Source: Cotesia glomerata (taxonomy: Eukaryota; Arthropoda; Insecta; Hymenoptera; Braconidae). Taken from it: DNA of 64,000 nucleotides. The stretch covers positions 15,067,101 through 15,131,100 of the forward strand of contig NC_058159.1 in NCBI RefSeq assembly GCF_020080835.1. The letters are read 5' to 3'. Numbering within the stretch: position 1 is the first letter of the stretch; each line of letters begins with the position of its first letter. This document shows positions 28,739 to 40,503 of this stretch, piece by piece. The notes below the pieces were generated by a model that saw only the letters and a list, made by a program, of their open reading frames with translations, did no database searches and was not told the origin of the DNA. Position numbers and translations under genes: made by a program.

Positions 28739-29075
28739 ATATTCTCAAGTTAATTTTAAAGTTTCCCAAATGATTCTTCTATGTGCTATAATTATTTATA
28801 ATTTAAAAAAATACTATAAAACAATTTATTATTGTTACTATTTTTAATAATTATCGAATTTTTATTCAGTAAAATTTATATTTATTTTCATCTAAATTTA
28901 ATTCTTCGCTAATCAAATATTCTTAAGTTAATCTTAATATTTTTTCTACATACTATAATTATGATTATATTTATTTATATCATTAATAATTTTTTAGAAA
29001 ATAGCGTGGTTAATTAATTTATATTTTTATTTTTTTTTATCGATTATCCAACTACAAAATTTTATTACAAAATTA

Positions 29076-29113
<38 letters not shown>

Positions 29114-29176
29114 ATTAAAATAAGTCGCCCATAAAAAATTACATATATTTTTTAGGATAAAAAAGTTTAATTTTTC
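28739..29176. other. AT-rich spacer with (ATT)n
   Basis: No reading frame of note; an (ATT)n microsatellite lies at about 29080-29110. Confidence 0.55.
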
Positions 29177-29663
29177 TCAAATTTGAGGCTGCAGTAGATT
29201 GAAGTATTGTCCGTTTTCCCACATCAACTGCTGCACCTGCTGATTCAGCAACATTATCGATGTTTCCTGTTGGAGATTTCGTTGCTGAAATTCCTCCAAC
29301 TGATCCTGTAGCTGTCTATTGTAATCGCTCAATCTTTGCAGCTCGCGTTGCTGCTCCGCAATAACGAATTGTTGCTGAAAATAATCCAGGGAATCTAAAA
29401 AGATAAAAAAAAATTTTTTTTCATTTTGACAACATAATCGTACTTAATAATAAACTAGAAATTTGAATAGCCCGCTACGCGTGCCTAAATTTTAACCACT
29501 AATGAATCTTGACCCGTTTTTTTACGAGTTTCGACCTTTGACTAACTTCAAGACTATCATGTATTTTTATTTAGAGGATTTTAAAGATATTAATTACCGC
29601 ATGATGATGCTGTTGGTTGCTGTAATGATAGAGGTGATGATAATAATGGGGCGGATCCAGAGT
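29177..29663 (-). CDS. Two 3' exons of a spliced Gln-rich coiled-coil gene
   Basis: Terminal exon 29177-29394 is open for 72 codons to a TGA and encodes a Gln-rich coiled coil (FVIAEQQRELQRLSDYNRQL, QLEEFQQRNLQQETSIMLL). It is preceded by a TTTAG acceptor. A 203-base intron (29395-29597, GTAATT donor) separates it from a 66-base exon (29598-29663) encoding SGSAPLLSSPLSLQQPTASS, itself preceded by TTTTTCAG. Phases agree across the junction. The 5' exon is not certain; the frame at 29947-30135 is a candidate. I do not recognise the protein; the C-terminal coil suggests dimerisation. Confidence 0.55.
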
Positions 29664-29946
29664 CTGAAAAATAAAAATAATTTATAATTTATGAATTATC
29701 GTGTTATTCTTCTTTACTTTCCTGTATCTTTAGGGAGCGAAGAAAAAAAGGTTTCTTGATGGAGAAGAGAGACGAGAAAATATGAAAGATGATTGTTTCT
29801 AAATTGCTTTTTTTTTTTTTTTTTTTTTAATTAAGATATATGATTTGTCAAATTAGTCACTGCTTGCTATTAATTAACTTTATTAGTTTGATATTTCCTT
29901 TATATTTTTATATATATATATAAAGAATTATTTATTATTTGTCTTA

Positions 29947-30135
29947 TTATTTTGTCATAAAAAAGAATTTATTTGAGAAAGGGAATGTCAAAATTTGTAT
30001 GTAATAGTGGGGTAGTTTCTGCACATATTTTATGCTTTGATTTCGGTTGTTGGTGTCGTTTTTACGATGTCTGCGCATTTTGCCCGAATGGGGATATATT
30101 TTCTTGGTGGCGGGGTTTTTCTCGCAGTCTAACAT
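29947..30135 (-). CDS. Possible first exon of the Gln-rich gene
   Basis: An open frame starting MLDCEKNPATKKIYPHSGKM with a basic patch (RRHRKND). It starts 114 bases from the divergent plus-strand gene at 30250, as a promoter-proximal exon might. I could not find a donor that fits the phase of 29598-29663, so the link is speculative. Confidence 0.3.
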   Translation of the reverse strand: MLDCEKNPATKKIYPHSGKMRRHRKNDTNNRNQSIKYVQKLPHYYIQILTFPFSNKFFFMTK

Positions 30136-30249
30136 CTTTTTCAGTCTCTTAATTACTAAATTACTTTACTAAGTACTTCTGTCGAGGTCTTCTCGTGTAC
30201 TTTTCTCTTGTCCGTTTGTAAAAAAAATTTTAAAAAAATTTTAAGCAAC

Positions 30250-30942
30250 ATGTGCGTTCGTCGTTGTGTTACGTGTCCCTCTAAGGTAAGTAGTTTTTTT
30301 TTTTTTTTTTTTTTTTTTTTTATTTATTTTTTTTGTTGTTGGTTTATTTATTTTTATTTGATTTTTAATTTAATATGTATGTGAAGGGGAAAAAAAATTA
30401 CTAATAAATATAAAAAAAATATATTTTTCAGGGCCTCTTTGATGTATTCAACTGGTTGGCCATCCTTAGAGATCTGTCCGATTTCGGTCGTGACTTGTGT
30501 GGTGGGTACCTGACTCGCTTATGTTCGGTGCGACGACTGGGGGTCGTTATTGGTCGGCTTGTTTGGCTTCACGACGTGTCGCGGATTCGCGTCAGTTTTG
30601 TAAGTCTTGCATTTAAATTTTGTTTGATCTTTTTCAAATATTTTTTACTTATTCATTAATTTTAACTTATTTATGTTTGTTTAGTCTTCCGAGCCTCTAA
30701 AACTGGACGGATATGTGTCCATAGACACAATTCGTCGTCGCCGTGCCGAGAAGGCGCGAAACAAGTGCCTGTGGTTTCACGATAGGCTTGACTGGACCTG
30801 TTCCCAGGCGGATGACTTTGACTACTTTGGGATCCGCTGGATGCATGAGGGGAAATTTGGCGTTTGCCCTCATCCAACCGAGGATCGGTTTCATCCTGCT
30901 TGGGCTCACCCACTAGGCCTCCTCTCCGTTTATAATTTATAA
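30250..30942 (+). CDS. Three-exon gene of unknown function, 153 aa
   Basis: Exons 30250-30285, 30432-30599 and 30685-30942 are joined by consensus introns (AAG/GTAAGT...TTTCAG and TTT/GTAAGT...TTTAG), all in phase 0, to give one frame ending at TAA. The product starts MCVRRCVTCPSK (CxxxC-like Cys cluster), has a hydrophobic Arg-rich middle (RLGVVIGRLVWLHDVSRI) and an aromatic C-terminal domain with WFHDRLDW, FDYFGIRWMHEGKFGVCPHP and HPAWAHPLG. Cys and His spacing could suit zinc binding. The GC content is clearly higher than in neighbouring DNA, and the frame is undamaged. I do not recognise a family; it could be a Polinton cargo gene or a host gene. Confidence 0.62.
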
Positions 30943-31303
30943 GCGGATTAAGCCCATAAATAGCCCGTTGAGAAAGAAAAAAAATATTTGTATTGCAATT
31001 ATAAAAAAAATTTATTTAGCTTGCATACTGCTAGGGCTCATTTATCAATAAAAAAAATTAAAAATAAAAGTCTCTGTTGTATTTTTCTTTATTTATTAGA
31101 ATTTATTTTTAATTTATAATTTTTATAGCTTTATACTAACGTTTAAGCTCTTCTTAGTACTTCTTTTAAGGGGAGTTAAAAAAAATTTTGTTGCTACTAT
31201 AATAAAAAAATTTTTCCTTTTTTTTTCTTTTTTTTTTTTTTTTTTTATATAGAAAAGAAAGGGGGAAAAAAAATTGTAATTAAGAAAAAAAACTTTTATG
31301 AAT
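30943..31303. other. AT-rich spacer at the 3' side of the outer gypsy element
   Basis: Where the outer element's 3' LTR would be expected there are only A/T homopolymers and AATAAA-like signals. I see no match to the outer LTR sequence at 53625-53894. Confidence 0.45.
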
Positions 31304-32407
31304 TTACGGGAATAGTTTTCGTCTACTTAATTTGTCTGTCTGTTCGCTTTCTAGGTTATCTGTTCCCGATTTTCGTGTTCTTGGTTTTGGCGTCATCAGT
31401 TGTTCTTCCTCTGGGTCTTTTTCTTCTATGTCGACTGCGGTTGTTTTTGACGTCTGTAGGTTGTTAGAGGTTTGTTCTTTTTCTTCCTCGTATTTCCGTT
31501 TTGAATGCAACAGGAAGTTTGTTAATGAATCCCACATAGATCCTAATAGCCATAGGCTCCATCCGAATACAGAGTGTAGCGCCAAGGCGTGTACTACTGT
31601 GTCGGCGGCAAATTTGAAAGCTTTTACTATGATACAGCCTGCGATTATAGTTGAACTGTAGTCTCCAATGATGGTAAAAATTCCATGTAATTTTGTTAGC
31701 GTATTTTTAATTCTGTTTTCTATATTAACTTCATCGATGAATTTATTTATGTTGATTCCCTGGATGTTGATTTGTCTGCCTGTTGCTCCTCTGGCAATCG
31801 TATTCACTACTGCGGATCTTTCTACTGGAAACATCATTGCCTCTCTTAATTTACTCAGGTCTTCGTTTGAATACAGCCCACTTTTTGCTAAATGTTCCGG
31901 TGCGGTGTATTTCCAAGTTGCTTTCGTACTTGGGCTGATTTCTTCTGGCTCCATAGTTGGTGTTAATTGGGGTAGAATTTGATACCATGCATTATTGATG
32001 TTAAATGTAGTAGGCGTCAATGTGTTGCAGTCAATTTGATTTCCCGTTTTCACAAGCAGGTGTGTTCTAGGTAACATGAAGAAACTTCCGTTTCCTAATG
32101 TAACAGGTAGTTCTTGATAACATTCTTCTGTTTTCCTCGTTTTCACTTCGACTGGTACGCATTTTGATATTCTGATGATTTCACCCGTGACGCTGGCCAT
32201 ATACCCTTGTTCCTTCATAAATTGAAATGCGAATTCTGCAGGTGCTATTGATGCTTAAGCTAAAGAATTTCGTAGTACTATTTTTTCTAATTCGCATTGC
32301 TGTTTAATGGCGTTATTATAACTAGCCACTATTTCTTTTCTTAGATGTTTTTCTAAATAAACTACTTTTGAATTTACGTATGCGAATATGTCCATGTCAG
32401 TTGTTGT
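31304..32407 (-). pseudogene. env: Env glycoprotein, C-terminal part (outer element)
   Basis: An open frame (31304-32218) covers a conserved ectodomain block (VTGEIIRISKCVPVEV, CYQELPV, FFMLPRTHLL, TKATWKY), a membrane-proximal helix, a transmembrane region (IIAGCIIVKAFKFAADTVVHALALHSVFGW) and a ~75-residue charged cytoplasmic tail. Upstream codons to 32407 continue the same gene but contain an in-frame TAA near 32256. The N-terminal half lies at 44244-45140 beyond the inserted element. The pattern resembles the glycoprotein family shared by insect retroelements and chuvirus-like viruses (from memory, moderate confidence). Confidence 0.78.
32404..32407. repeat. Left target duplication of the inner gypsy element (TTGT)
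   Basis: TTGT abuts the 5' LTR and recurs at 44240-44243 after the 3' LTR. Confidence 0.8.
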
Positions 32408-34002
32408 TGTTATGTCGGACTCAACGTTCGACATTTTAAATTAATTGGATATAAATTATCCACTAATAATTCATATTTTTACATACATTTATTTTATTGT
32501 TTTAAAACTTTCCTCTCTAGACATTGCCATTAGTAATTTTTCCAAAAAGAATATTTTTTTATTTTTCTATTTTACGCCAGGTAATCGGTTTATATGGGTC
32601 GGGTTGTAAACCATAATTTTATGACCCGAACATTCAAGGAAATAGTCTTATTTATCTAGTTACATCTTGGGAATTTTCCGCGTTTGGTTGGGCCGACCAA
32701 GAGCTCCGAGCCTGAACAAATAGTCTAATGGACTTTAACCTTTGTCTAGATCCGGAATAGAAATTTTTTTGTGATAATAAAATAAATGTACAGAAAGAGA
32801 AAATATTATAAAGATAACAGTATTTTAAATAATACAAAAAGGTAAATAATGATAATTTTAAGTAACAAATTTTTGAATAATATAAAAAATAATATCTTTA
32901 AATAATGATAAGTTTAAGTAAAAAATTTTTGAATAATATAAAAATAATATCTTTAAATAATGATAATTTTAAGTAAACAAATTTTTGAATAATATAAAAA
33001 ATAATATCTTTTAAATAATGATAATCTAAGTAACAAATTTGAATATTGAAAGAAATAATATTCCTCAATAATGATAATTTAGTATAATAAGTTAAATAAG
33101 GAACACCAACGTATGTAATAATAAAGCAAAAATACTTAAAATATTAATAGTTAAATAACATTAATAAATAACAATAGTTTAAGTTTAGAAAAAGGAAATA
33201 AATGTTATAAGGTTTATTTCGAATTAAATATAATTCGCGAAACATTTTAACTTACGATAAATTAATTACTCGGTTAATTAATTTAATAGAATCTCCCGAA
33301 TAAACAAATAAACTACAGTAATGTAAATTTAGATTTAGTTAAATAAATAACTTAGTTAACAAAGTAAAAATTTAACAATGATTTACGTTTCGATTGTTAA
33401 CATAGAATTTAAGAGAAGGGAGACAACAGGCCTTTTGAGACAACGTGGAGGGAGTAGTGCGCTACCCGAAACGTTGGGCCCTCTCGAAGAAAGGGAAACT
33501 CGTGACTACTTGGTGTTACTGTAGTTGGCCTAGAGTTGCATCCAAACATAGAAATTAGGAAAATGTCACCACCTAAAATTCTTGTCAGTTTCAGTTTTTT
33601 TGTTTTCTAGTAGTCCAGTTTTAGTTTTTACACCCTCAACACGAGGTCAAGTTTAGTAGTTTAACGTAACACAATATTTTCCTCAGTCTATTATAATTAG
33701 TAAAATTTTACGTTGTTACGAGTCAAGTTAAAGTAGATTCAGTTGCATTTATCTTTCCTTTTATTTTTTATATTTTTTCTTATTCTTTTTATTGAAACAG
33801 GCAAGAAGCGGTGACATCGACATATAGTGTAAGTCCAAAAGTAATGTATTAGAATTTTTGAATACATCTAATAATTTGAATTCTAATTTTATTTCTTTTT
33901 TTGTTATTTAATTTAACCAATTCCCATAAGCTTCAGATCCTTATCTATTAGCCTAACGGCTAGGATAAAAATAATTAATTTTAGTTGCGTTCTGACGTAA
34001 CA
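32408..34002 (+). repeat. 5' LTR of the inner gypsy element
   Basis: About 1,595 bp, TG...CA. Near 32830-33060 it contains about four diverged copies of a ~60-base unit (AAATAATGATAATTTTAAGT, then AACAAATTTTTGAATAATAT). Differences from the 3' LTR are mostly one-base changes in homopolymer length. Confidence 0.93.
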
Positions 34003-34006
34003 TTTT

Positions 34007-34024
34007 TGGGGGCTCGTCCGGGAT
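34007..34024 (+). promoter_or_regulatory. Primer binding site, tRNA-Pro type
   Basis: TGGGGGCTCGTCCGGGAT lies four bases after the LTR. It is complementary to the 3' end of tRNA-Pro and is the classic primer site of murine leukaemia-type retroviruses. Confidence 0.88.
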
Positions 34025-34716
34025 CATGAAGCTTTATGTGGAAAATTACTAAGAAATATTTGATACAGAAATTCACATTTTTAAATTTTACTTAAAATTT
34101 ATTTTTATATTTTTTTTTTTTTTTCCTCCTTTTTCTTTTCCAAAAACTACGGAATAAAGATAGATTTCATAAAGTTTATAGTTAATTAAACTAGATATAC
34201 TCTAAAATTTAAATTTATTTAAAATTCTTTTATGATTTATTGATTTTATTTTCAAAATATTGTATAATGTTTTGTCCTAATACTTTACAACGAACAATTA
34301 ACTTAAGAATTAACCAGGCTTTAAATTTAATTCGATAAAATTTTATTACTAATTGATTTACTGGGTTATACATATACTTTTTTTTGGAACCTTTCGTTAA
34401 ATTTTATTTTATTTTAAAAATTTATTTTATTTTAAAAATTATTTTCGGGGTAAAACAAATTTGGTAGGCTCATATGATTATAACTGAAATTTCTCGATTT
34501 TTCATGAAAAATAGTCCCTCATGTTTGAATACTAGGAATAATTAATAATCTAAATCGAACAATTTATGAATTTTTGACTCAATGAAAAAAAAAATAATTT
34601 TTTTTTTCTCTTTTCTTTATTTTTATTTTTATTTGTTATTTTTATCCAATATAAAACATTAATTTTTATCTATTGAGAATATGAGCACAGAATTTTCCGA
34701 AGTTTTAATCAACTAA
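34025..34716 (+). other. Untranslated leader of the inner gypsy element
   Basis: AT-rich leader between primer site and gag; it would contain packaging signals in an active element, but none can be named. Confidence 0.5.
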
Positions 34717-36166
34717 ATGTCTGATGATAAACCTAAATCATCCTATTCTTTGAGAAGTAAGCCAGAACAAGAACTTCTTCCTGGGTTACCTTTGGTTAAG
34801 CGGGAAAAGAAGCATAATTTAACTTTTAAAGATTCTGGCGTAGGAGTATCCGCTCTTTCAATACCAGAATTTACAGACGACGAAAGCTCGGAGGAAGAAC
34901 CACCTAATAACCCAAAACCTCAAGTTCCAGTAGTTATTAATATACCTCAAGTTCAAGTAGTTGATAATCCACCTCAAAATCTAGTAGTTAATCCACCTAA
35001 TAATAACGACCCAGAAATCGAACTTAATTTAGAAAGAATGGCATTAAACGCGAATCAACACATATCATTAAACGACGCGTTAGTCTGCGTACCCCGTTTT
35101 CAAGGCAATCCGGGTGACTTAATAGATTTTGCGACATGCTGCAGGGATGCGAAAGGAATGTTACCTGAAGCCGCGGAAGTAAATTTAATTAAATTAATAT
35201 ATTCTAGTAAATTAAGTACTGATGTCAAAAGTTCTCTCAATAACACAGCACCTGCTAATATAGAAAGTTTAATCAGAGATCTGAAAAAATTTATATTCCG
35301 GTATCGTCAATTACTCAGTTACAGAGGCAACTGGCCTGTATTTTTCAAGGAAATTCCGAAACGGTAACAGAGTTCGTGAATAGATTAAAAAGGAAAGGTC
35401 GGGAAATAGTTGATTGCTATCAAACTCAAAACCCTGAAGCAACCCCTGAGCAAATAGCAGCATTTAAAGACACAATAGATAAGTCCATTTCAGAATGTTT
35501 CATTCAAAATTTAAACGACGAAATTGACCATAGGATGCCATCTTGTCAAACGACAGAAGATGCGCTCCGGGAAGCTCTTAAAATCGAACACAAAATCAAC
35601 GCACGAAAGGAATCAAGGAAAGATTCGAATATAAATAAGACGGAAGAAAAGAAAAAGGGCACACCTCATAAACCGGTTAATTTTACGTCGGGTAGTAATG
35701 TCGGTAACATAGCTTCTCAGAAAACGTTAAATAACAACAACTATAATAAAGTCAATAATCAAAATATTGCCTCTAATAATGGTAATAATAATCAGTTTAA
35801 TAAACCTAATAATAATAATAACTTCAAAGGAAATAATAGTAATAACGAAACAAATAGTCAAAGTCGAACCGTAATTTGTTATCGTTGCAAAACCCCGGAC
35901 ATACTACAAGAAATTGTCCTGAAAGTAAATGCCAAGTCTGCGATATGAATGGACATACAGCGAAAGCTTGTCCAGTAGTAATGGGAAATAGTGAAAATAG
36001 GAATTCGGGAGCCGTACGATGTCAATTATGCAGTCAACACGGGCATTTAGCTAAAATTGCCCCTACATTAACCGGTAATTCTAGAGTAACACCAATTTCA
36101 CAATATTGTGGTTATCATAATAGTAGGTCTCACAGCGAAGATAATTGTTTTGCGTTAAAAATATGA
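34717..36166 (+). pseudogene. gag: Gag of the inner gypsy element, broken
   Basis: Three consecutive frames together cover a Gag-like protein. The first (34717-35367) has a Pro-rich linker then a capsid-like helical domain (LNDALVCVPRFQGNPGDLIDF). The second (35376-35948) continues with FVNRLKRKGREIV-like and helical sequence, then a long Asn-rich linker. The third (35876-36166) has two good CCHC knuckles (CQVCDMNGHTAKAC and, across the frame change, CYRCK..GHTTRNC) and a degenerate third (CQLCSQHGHLAKIA). Two frame changes split it. The TGA at 36164-36166 separates gag from pol in the same frame. Confidence 0.85.
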
Positions 36167-36280
36167 AAATCTCCCAGGGAAACTGGTACAGTTCAACCCT
36201 TCGGGCGCAGGGATGAACGATCGCTCTGTGCGCCCAGTCCATGTAGTTCAGGAAGTTACCCTGGACGACAATATCGAGTA

Positions 36281-38563
36281 ATGACAATAGAAAATAATTA
36301 TGACTGGGACGATTTGCCATATTCGATTGCAGGCAAATCGCCCCAAAACCAAGATATAATAATGATGTTAGACTCAGGAGCCTCTCCAAACTTAATTAAA
36401 CGAAAATATGTAAAATCAACTTCGATAATAAACTCAAAGGACATAATAGAATTACACGGAATAGCGGATGTACCCTTATTTACTCTAGGTAGTGTTCGTT
36501 TGGTATTATTCGGAAAGGAAGCGGTTTGCCATATTGTACCGGATGAAATGGCAATTCCTCATGCCGGTCTTGTAGGTTCCCAATTCTTTCTTCACACAAA
36601 GCGAAAATAGATTACGAAAACCGCGTTTTAGAAATTGATAACGTCAAACACCCTTTTAAAACAAATAGAATTGAAGACGGAGTTATGTATATACCTCCTC
36701 GGAGCGAGTCAACATTTTTATTAAGGTCAAAAATCCGGAATTAAAGGAGGGTTACCTCCCTCGAGTTAAGATCTGTAAAGGAGTTTTTACAGGAAATTGT
36801 CTAGTCCGTGTTAGTAATGGCCGAGCTTATATGCAGATCTTTAACACAACTAATGATGAAGTAGGAATTAAAATTCCAATCTTAGCTATACGAGAGGTAG
36901 AAGAAGCGTACGCACCTCGTACGATTGATCCAGAAAATTCTTATGAAAATCTAATCGAAAACCTTGGAGTCACAAAGAGAATATTTACAGTAGTTAAAAA
37001 TCAATTCGATGAATGTAGATTTGAAAAATTAAAACCTTTAATAAACTTAGATTATTTGGAGAAAATAGAGAGAATTCATGTAGAAAATTTATTAAGAAAA
37101 TATTCAGATTGTTTCCACATCCCTGGTGAACCTTTAGGTTCAACTAATAATTACAAACATAGAATCCCAACAATGTACGATGTTCCCTTCACGACTAAGC
37201 AATACCGATTACCTCATTCTTTAAAGGCAGAAGTAGAAAATCAAATTAACGAGGCACTCCACTCAGGCATTATTAAGCCTTCGGAGTCGCCTATAACAGT
37301 CCCATCTGGATTGTACCCAAAAAATGTGACTCACAAGGAAATAAACGTTGGAGGTTAGTAATCGACTTCAGAAATTTGAACGAACGAACAATTACAGACG
37401 CTTATCCTTTGCCGAGCATTGTAGAGATTCTGGATCAATTGGGAGGTTCGCAATACTTCTCCGTTTTCGACTTGGCATCCGGTTATCATCAGATCGAAAT
37501 GGATCCGAGAGACAGTTGTAAGACAGCGTTCTCCACTCCGCAAGGTCATTGGGAATATTCTCGTATGCCCTTCGGATTGAAAACGCTCCTGCAACGTTTC
37601 AACGATTGATGGATTCGGTGTTAACGGGACTCCAAGGAATATCAATGTTTGTATATTTGGACGACATTATTGTTTTTGCTAAAGATTTGGAGGAACACGA
37701 AGAAGACATAGAAGATTTGATGGAGAGATTGAGAAAAGCCAATTTAAAATTACAACCCGACAGCTGTAACTTCCTTAGACCCGAACTAAATTATCTAGGT
37801 CACATCATTAGTAAAGAGGGTTTAAAACCTGATCCGTCGAAGCTTGAAGCAGTTAGGAAATTTCCGGTGCCAAAACGCAGAAAACATCAGAGAATTTTTG
37901 GGTTTAACAGGATATTACCGCCGATTCATTAAGAACTTTGCAAAAATTTCTAAACCATTAACCGAGCTATTACAGAAAGAAGTAGACTTTATATGGACTG
38001 AGGAAACTCAGCAAGCTTTTGACATTTTAAAAGAAACATTATGTACCGCTCCGGTTCTTCAATACCCCGATTTTACAGAACCATTCATTATAACTACGGA
38101 TGCGTCGGGTTTTGCTTTGGGAGCCGTGTTATCTCAAGGAGAGATCGGTCGAGATCTTCCAATCGCGTATTATTCAAGGGTCCTGCGAGGAGCTGAACTA
38201 CGATATGACACTTACGAAAAGGAAGCTTTAGCGATTGTACAAGCGGTTAAAAATTTCAGACCATATGTATACGGTAAAGCTTTCACTGTGGTAACTGATC
38301 ATAAACCGTTAGTTTGGTTTCGAACCGCAAAGGACGGTAACGCGAGGATTCTCAAATGGCGGTTACGTTTAGCGGAATACGATTACACCGTAATTTACAA
38401 GCCAGGAAAGATTAATTTAAATGCAGACGCGTTATCACGAAATCCAACAGAAACAGTTAACGTTACAACCCGCGCTCAAAGAAGGATAGAAGAACGTGAA
38501 ATTTTAGAAGACCGATTACAAAAAGAAATAGATGATTTCGAGAACTCTCAGAAAACATTGTAG
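36281..38563 (+). pseudogene. pol: Protease, reverse transcriptase and RNase H of the inner gypsy element, broken
   Basis: The retropepsin motif MLDSGASPNLI lies near 36370. The RT fingers begin near 37180 (TKQYRLPHSLKAEVENQINEAL), then VFDLASGYHQIEMD, FSTPQGHWEYSRMPFGLK and the catalytic VYLDDIIVFA near 37650. RNase H follows with TTDASGFALGAVLSQ, TYEKEALAIV, VVTDHKPLVW and a tether ending NADALSRNP. At least four frame changes occur, several within A or other homopolymers, so no full polyprotein can be made from this sequence as written. Confidence 0.9.
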
Positions 38564-38700
38564 AATCAGATAATTTTCAGGAGCCACAACTCCTAGAGCC
38601 TCAGCTGTCACCGGTTGCTGGCAGGCCTGAGTCAGAGATTACACAGAATAACACAACTCAAACAGTAGAATCAAACGAACCAGAATCCCCTAAACTTCGG

Positions 38701-40464
38701 TTGTCACCGGTTGCTGACAGATCAAAAGGTACGGAGATAGTCCCCGGAAAGACATGCGGATTATCTAAGGTACGTAGGGGAAGGCCACGCAAAGTGGTTG
38801 TTAATTTGGAAAATCCAGTGGAAGTCGAACGAGCTGAATCAAGTTCAGACTCGGAAACTTCCCAGAGTAGTGACTCTGATACGGAGGATGACGAACCATC
38901 CGATGTTGAGTCAAATCGAATAGGGAACACTGTAGCATTTGAGAATAACAATATTACTTTACCAACACAAACACCAAATATAGTAACGTCAAAAGAATTA
39001 TTTCAATATAGACAAGATAATTTAGTATACTTCCTTGATTCGAACGGTTGTCCTTGTGACAACGGTTCAAGAGCTTTAAAGAAATTAAACAAATTACCGT
39101 TTGTAGGGGTAATAGAAACAGGACAAGTTTTCTGGACTAAAATTAACAAGAAAAATTACTTTGGGTTAATTGTACTGAATGCCAGTGGGGAATCTTCACT
39201 GCGCATTCAAAGCAATATCGGGAAAACCTTAGTAAAATTAAAGGGCATCTTACGAGATAAAAATTTGAATACTTTCTCCATAGCCTCATCCGAACACATC
39301 GCTAATGTGCCTTGGATAGAGGTTCAAAAAATGTTGACCGAAGTTTTTAGTAGTCAGATCAATATCAAGGTTATCGTCTGTCTAGGGAAAGTTCGTTACG
39401 TTTCACCTGAGGAGCGTGACAGAGTTTTTTATGAAGCTCATAAAGCTCCTCTTGGGGGACACAAGGGAGTTTCTAAAACGTATAATAGGATTAAGCACAC
39501 GTATTATTGGGAGGGAGTCTAAAAGATGACATTCAACGTCGCATTCAACAATGCCTCGAATGTCAATTAAAAACTAGTACGAATCAAGACTCGTCAACCT
39601 ATGCTCATTACCGACACACCGGGAACTGTTTTCGAAAAGATCGCAATGGATATTGTCGGTCCATTGCCAGTTTCAGAGGGAGGTAATGAATATATTTTGA
39701 CGATACAAGATTCCTTGTCAAAATTCTGTATAGCAATTCCTATTAACAATATGTTAGCTGTAACTGTTGCTGACGTTTTTATTAAACGTTTCATCTGTAT
39801 TTATGGGGCCCCAAAAGCTCTACTTACAGATCAAGGACGGAATTTCGTCAGTACCTTTATGCAGCGAATCGCTAAACGTTTTAAAATTAAGAAGATCCAA
39901 ACCACGGCTTTCCGACCCCAATCTAACGGTTCTTTGGAAAGATCGCATCATGTGTTAGGGGAATTCTTAAAACAATATGTCAACAAGGAAAAAGACTGGG
40001 ATGAATGGTTGGAAGTAGCCACCTTTTCGTATAACACTTCCGTTCATGAAGGAACCAGATTCACTCCCTTTGAATTAGTTTATGGAAAGGTTGCGCGAGT
40101 TCCTTCTGAAGAACCCCTCCATGATTTAGATTGCTTACCTACTTATAACAATTATATCAAAGATTTAGTAACGAGACTAATCGAAATCCGAAAACTTGCA
40201 CGAGAGAATCTAATAAATGCTAAGGAAAGGTCAAAAATTCAGTATGACAGACATTTAAAAGTAGTTAATTTTAAAGAAAACGACCTAGTATTCTTACTAA
40301 AGGGACCTAAACCAAACAAATTTGGTGACCATTATGATGGACCTTACCAAATTTTACAAGTTTTACCTAACGGAAATATTCAAATCAAAATGAACAATCA
40401 AATTAAAACAGTACATCCAAATCGGTTAAAATTAACGAAAATTTCGGAAACAAAACGAAAATGA
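38701..40464 (+). pseudogene. int: Integrase region of the inner gypsy element, broken
   Basis: Frame 38701-39522 starts with an acidic Ser-rich spacer, then a domain ending in the HHCC zinc region (HKAPLGGHKGVSKTYNRIKH; the CxxC half continues near 39550 in another frame). Frame 39601-40464 holds the catalytic core: Asp in MDIVGPL, Asp in TDQGRNF and Glu in SLERSHH, followed by a GPY/F-like C-terminal domain (YDGPYQILQVL). The core is intact but separated from the zinc domain by a frame change and stop near 39522-39600. Confidence 0.9.
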
Positions 40465-40503
40465 AACCTAAAACGAAAGGGGACAGGAAACGAAAGGTGC
40501 CAG

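Noticed and set aside
29502..29687. 61-codon plus-strand frame
   Set aside because: Antisense to the better-supported spliced exons at 29598-29663.
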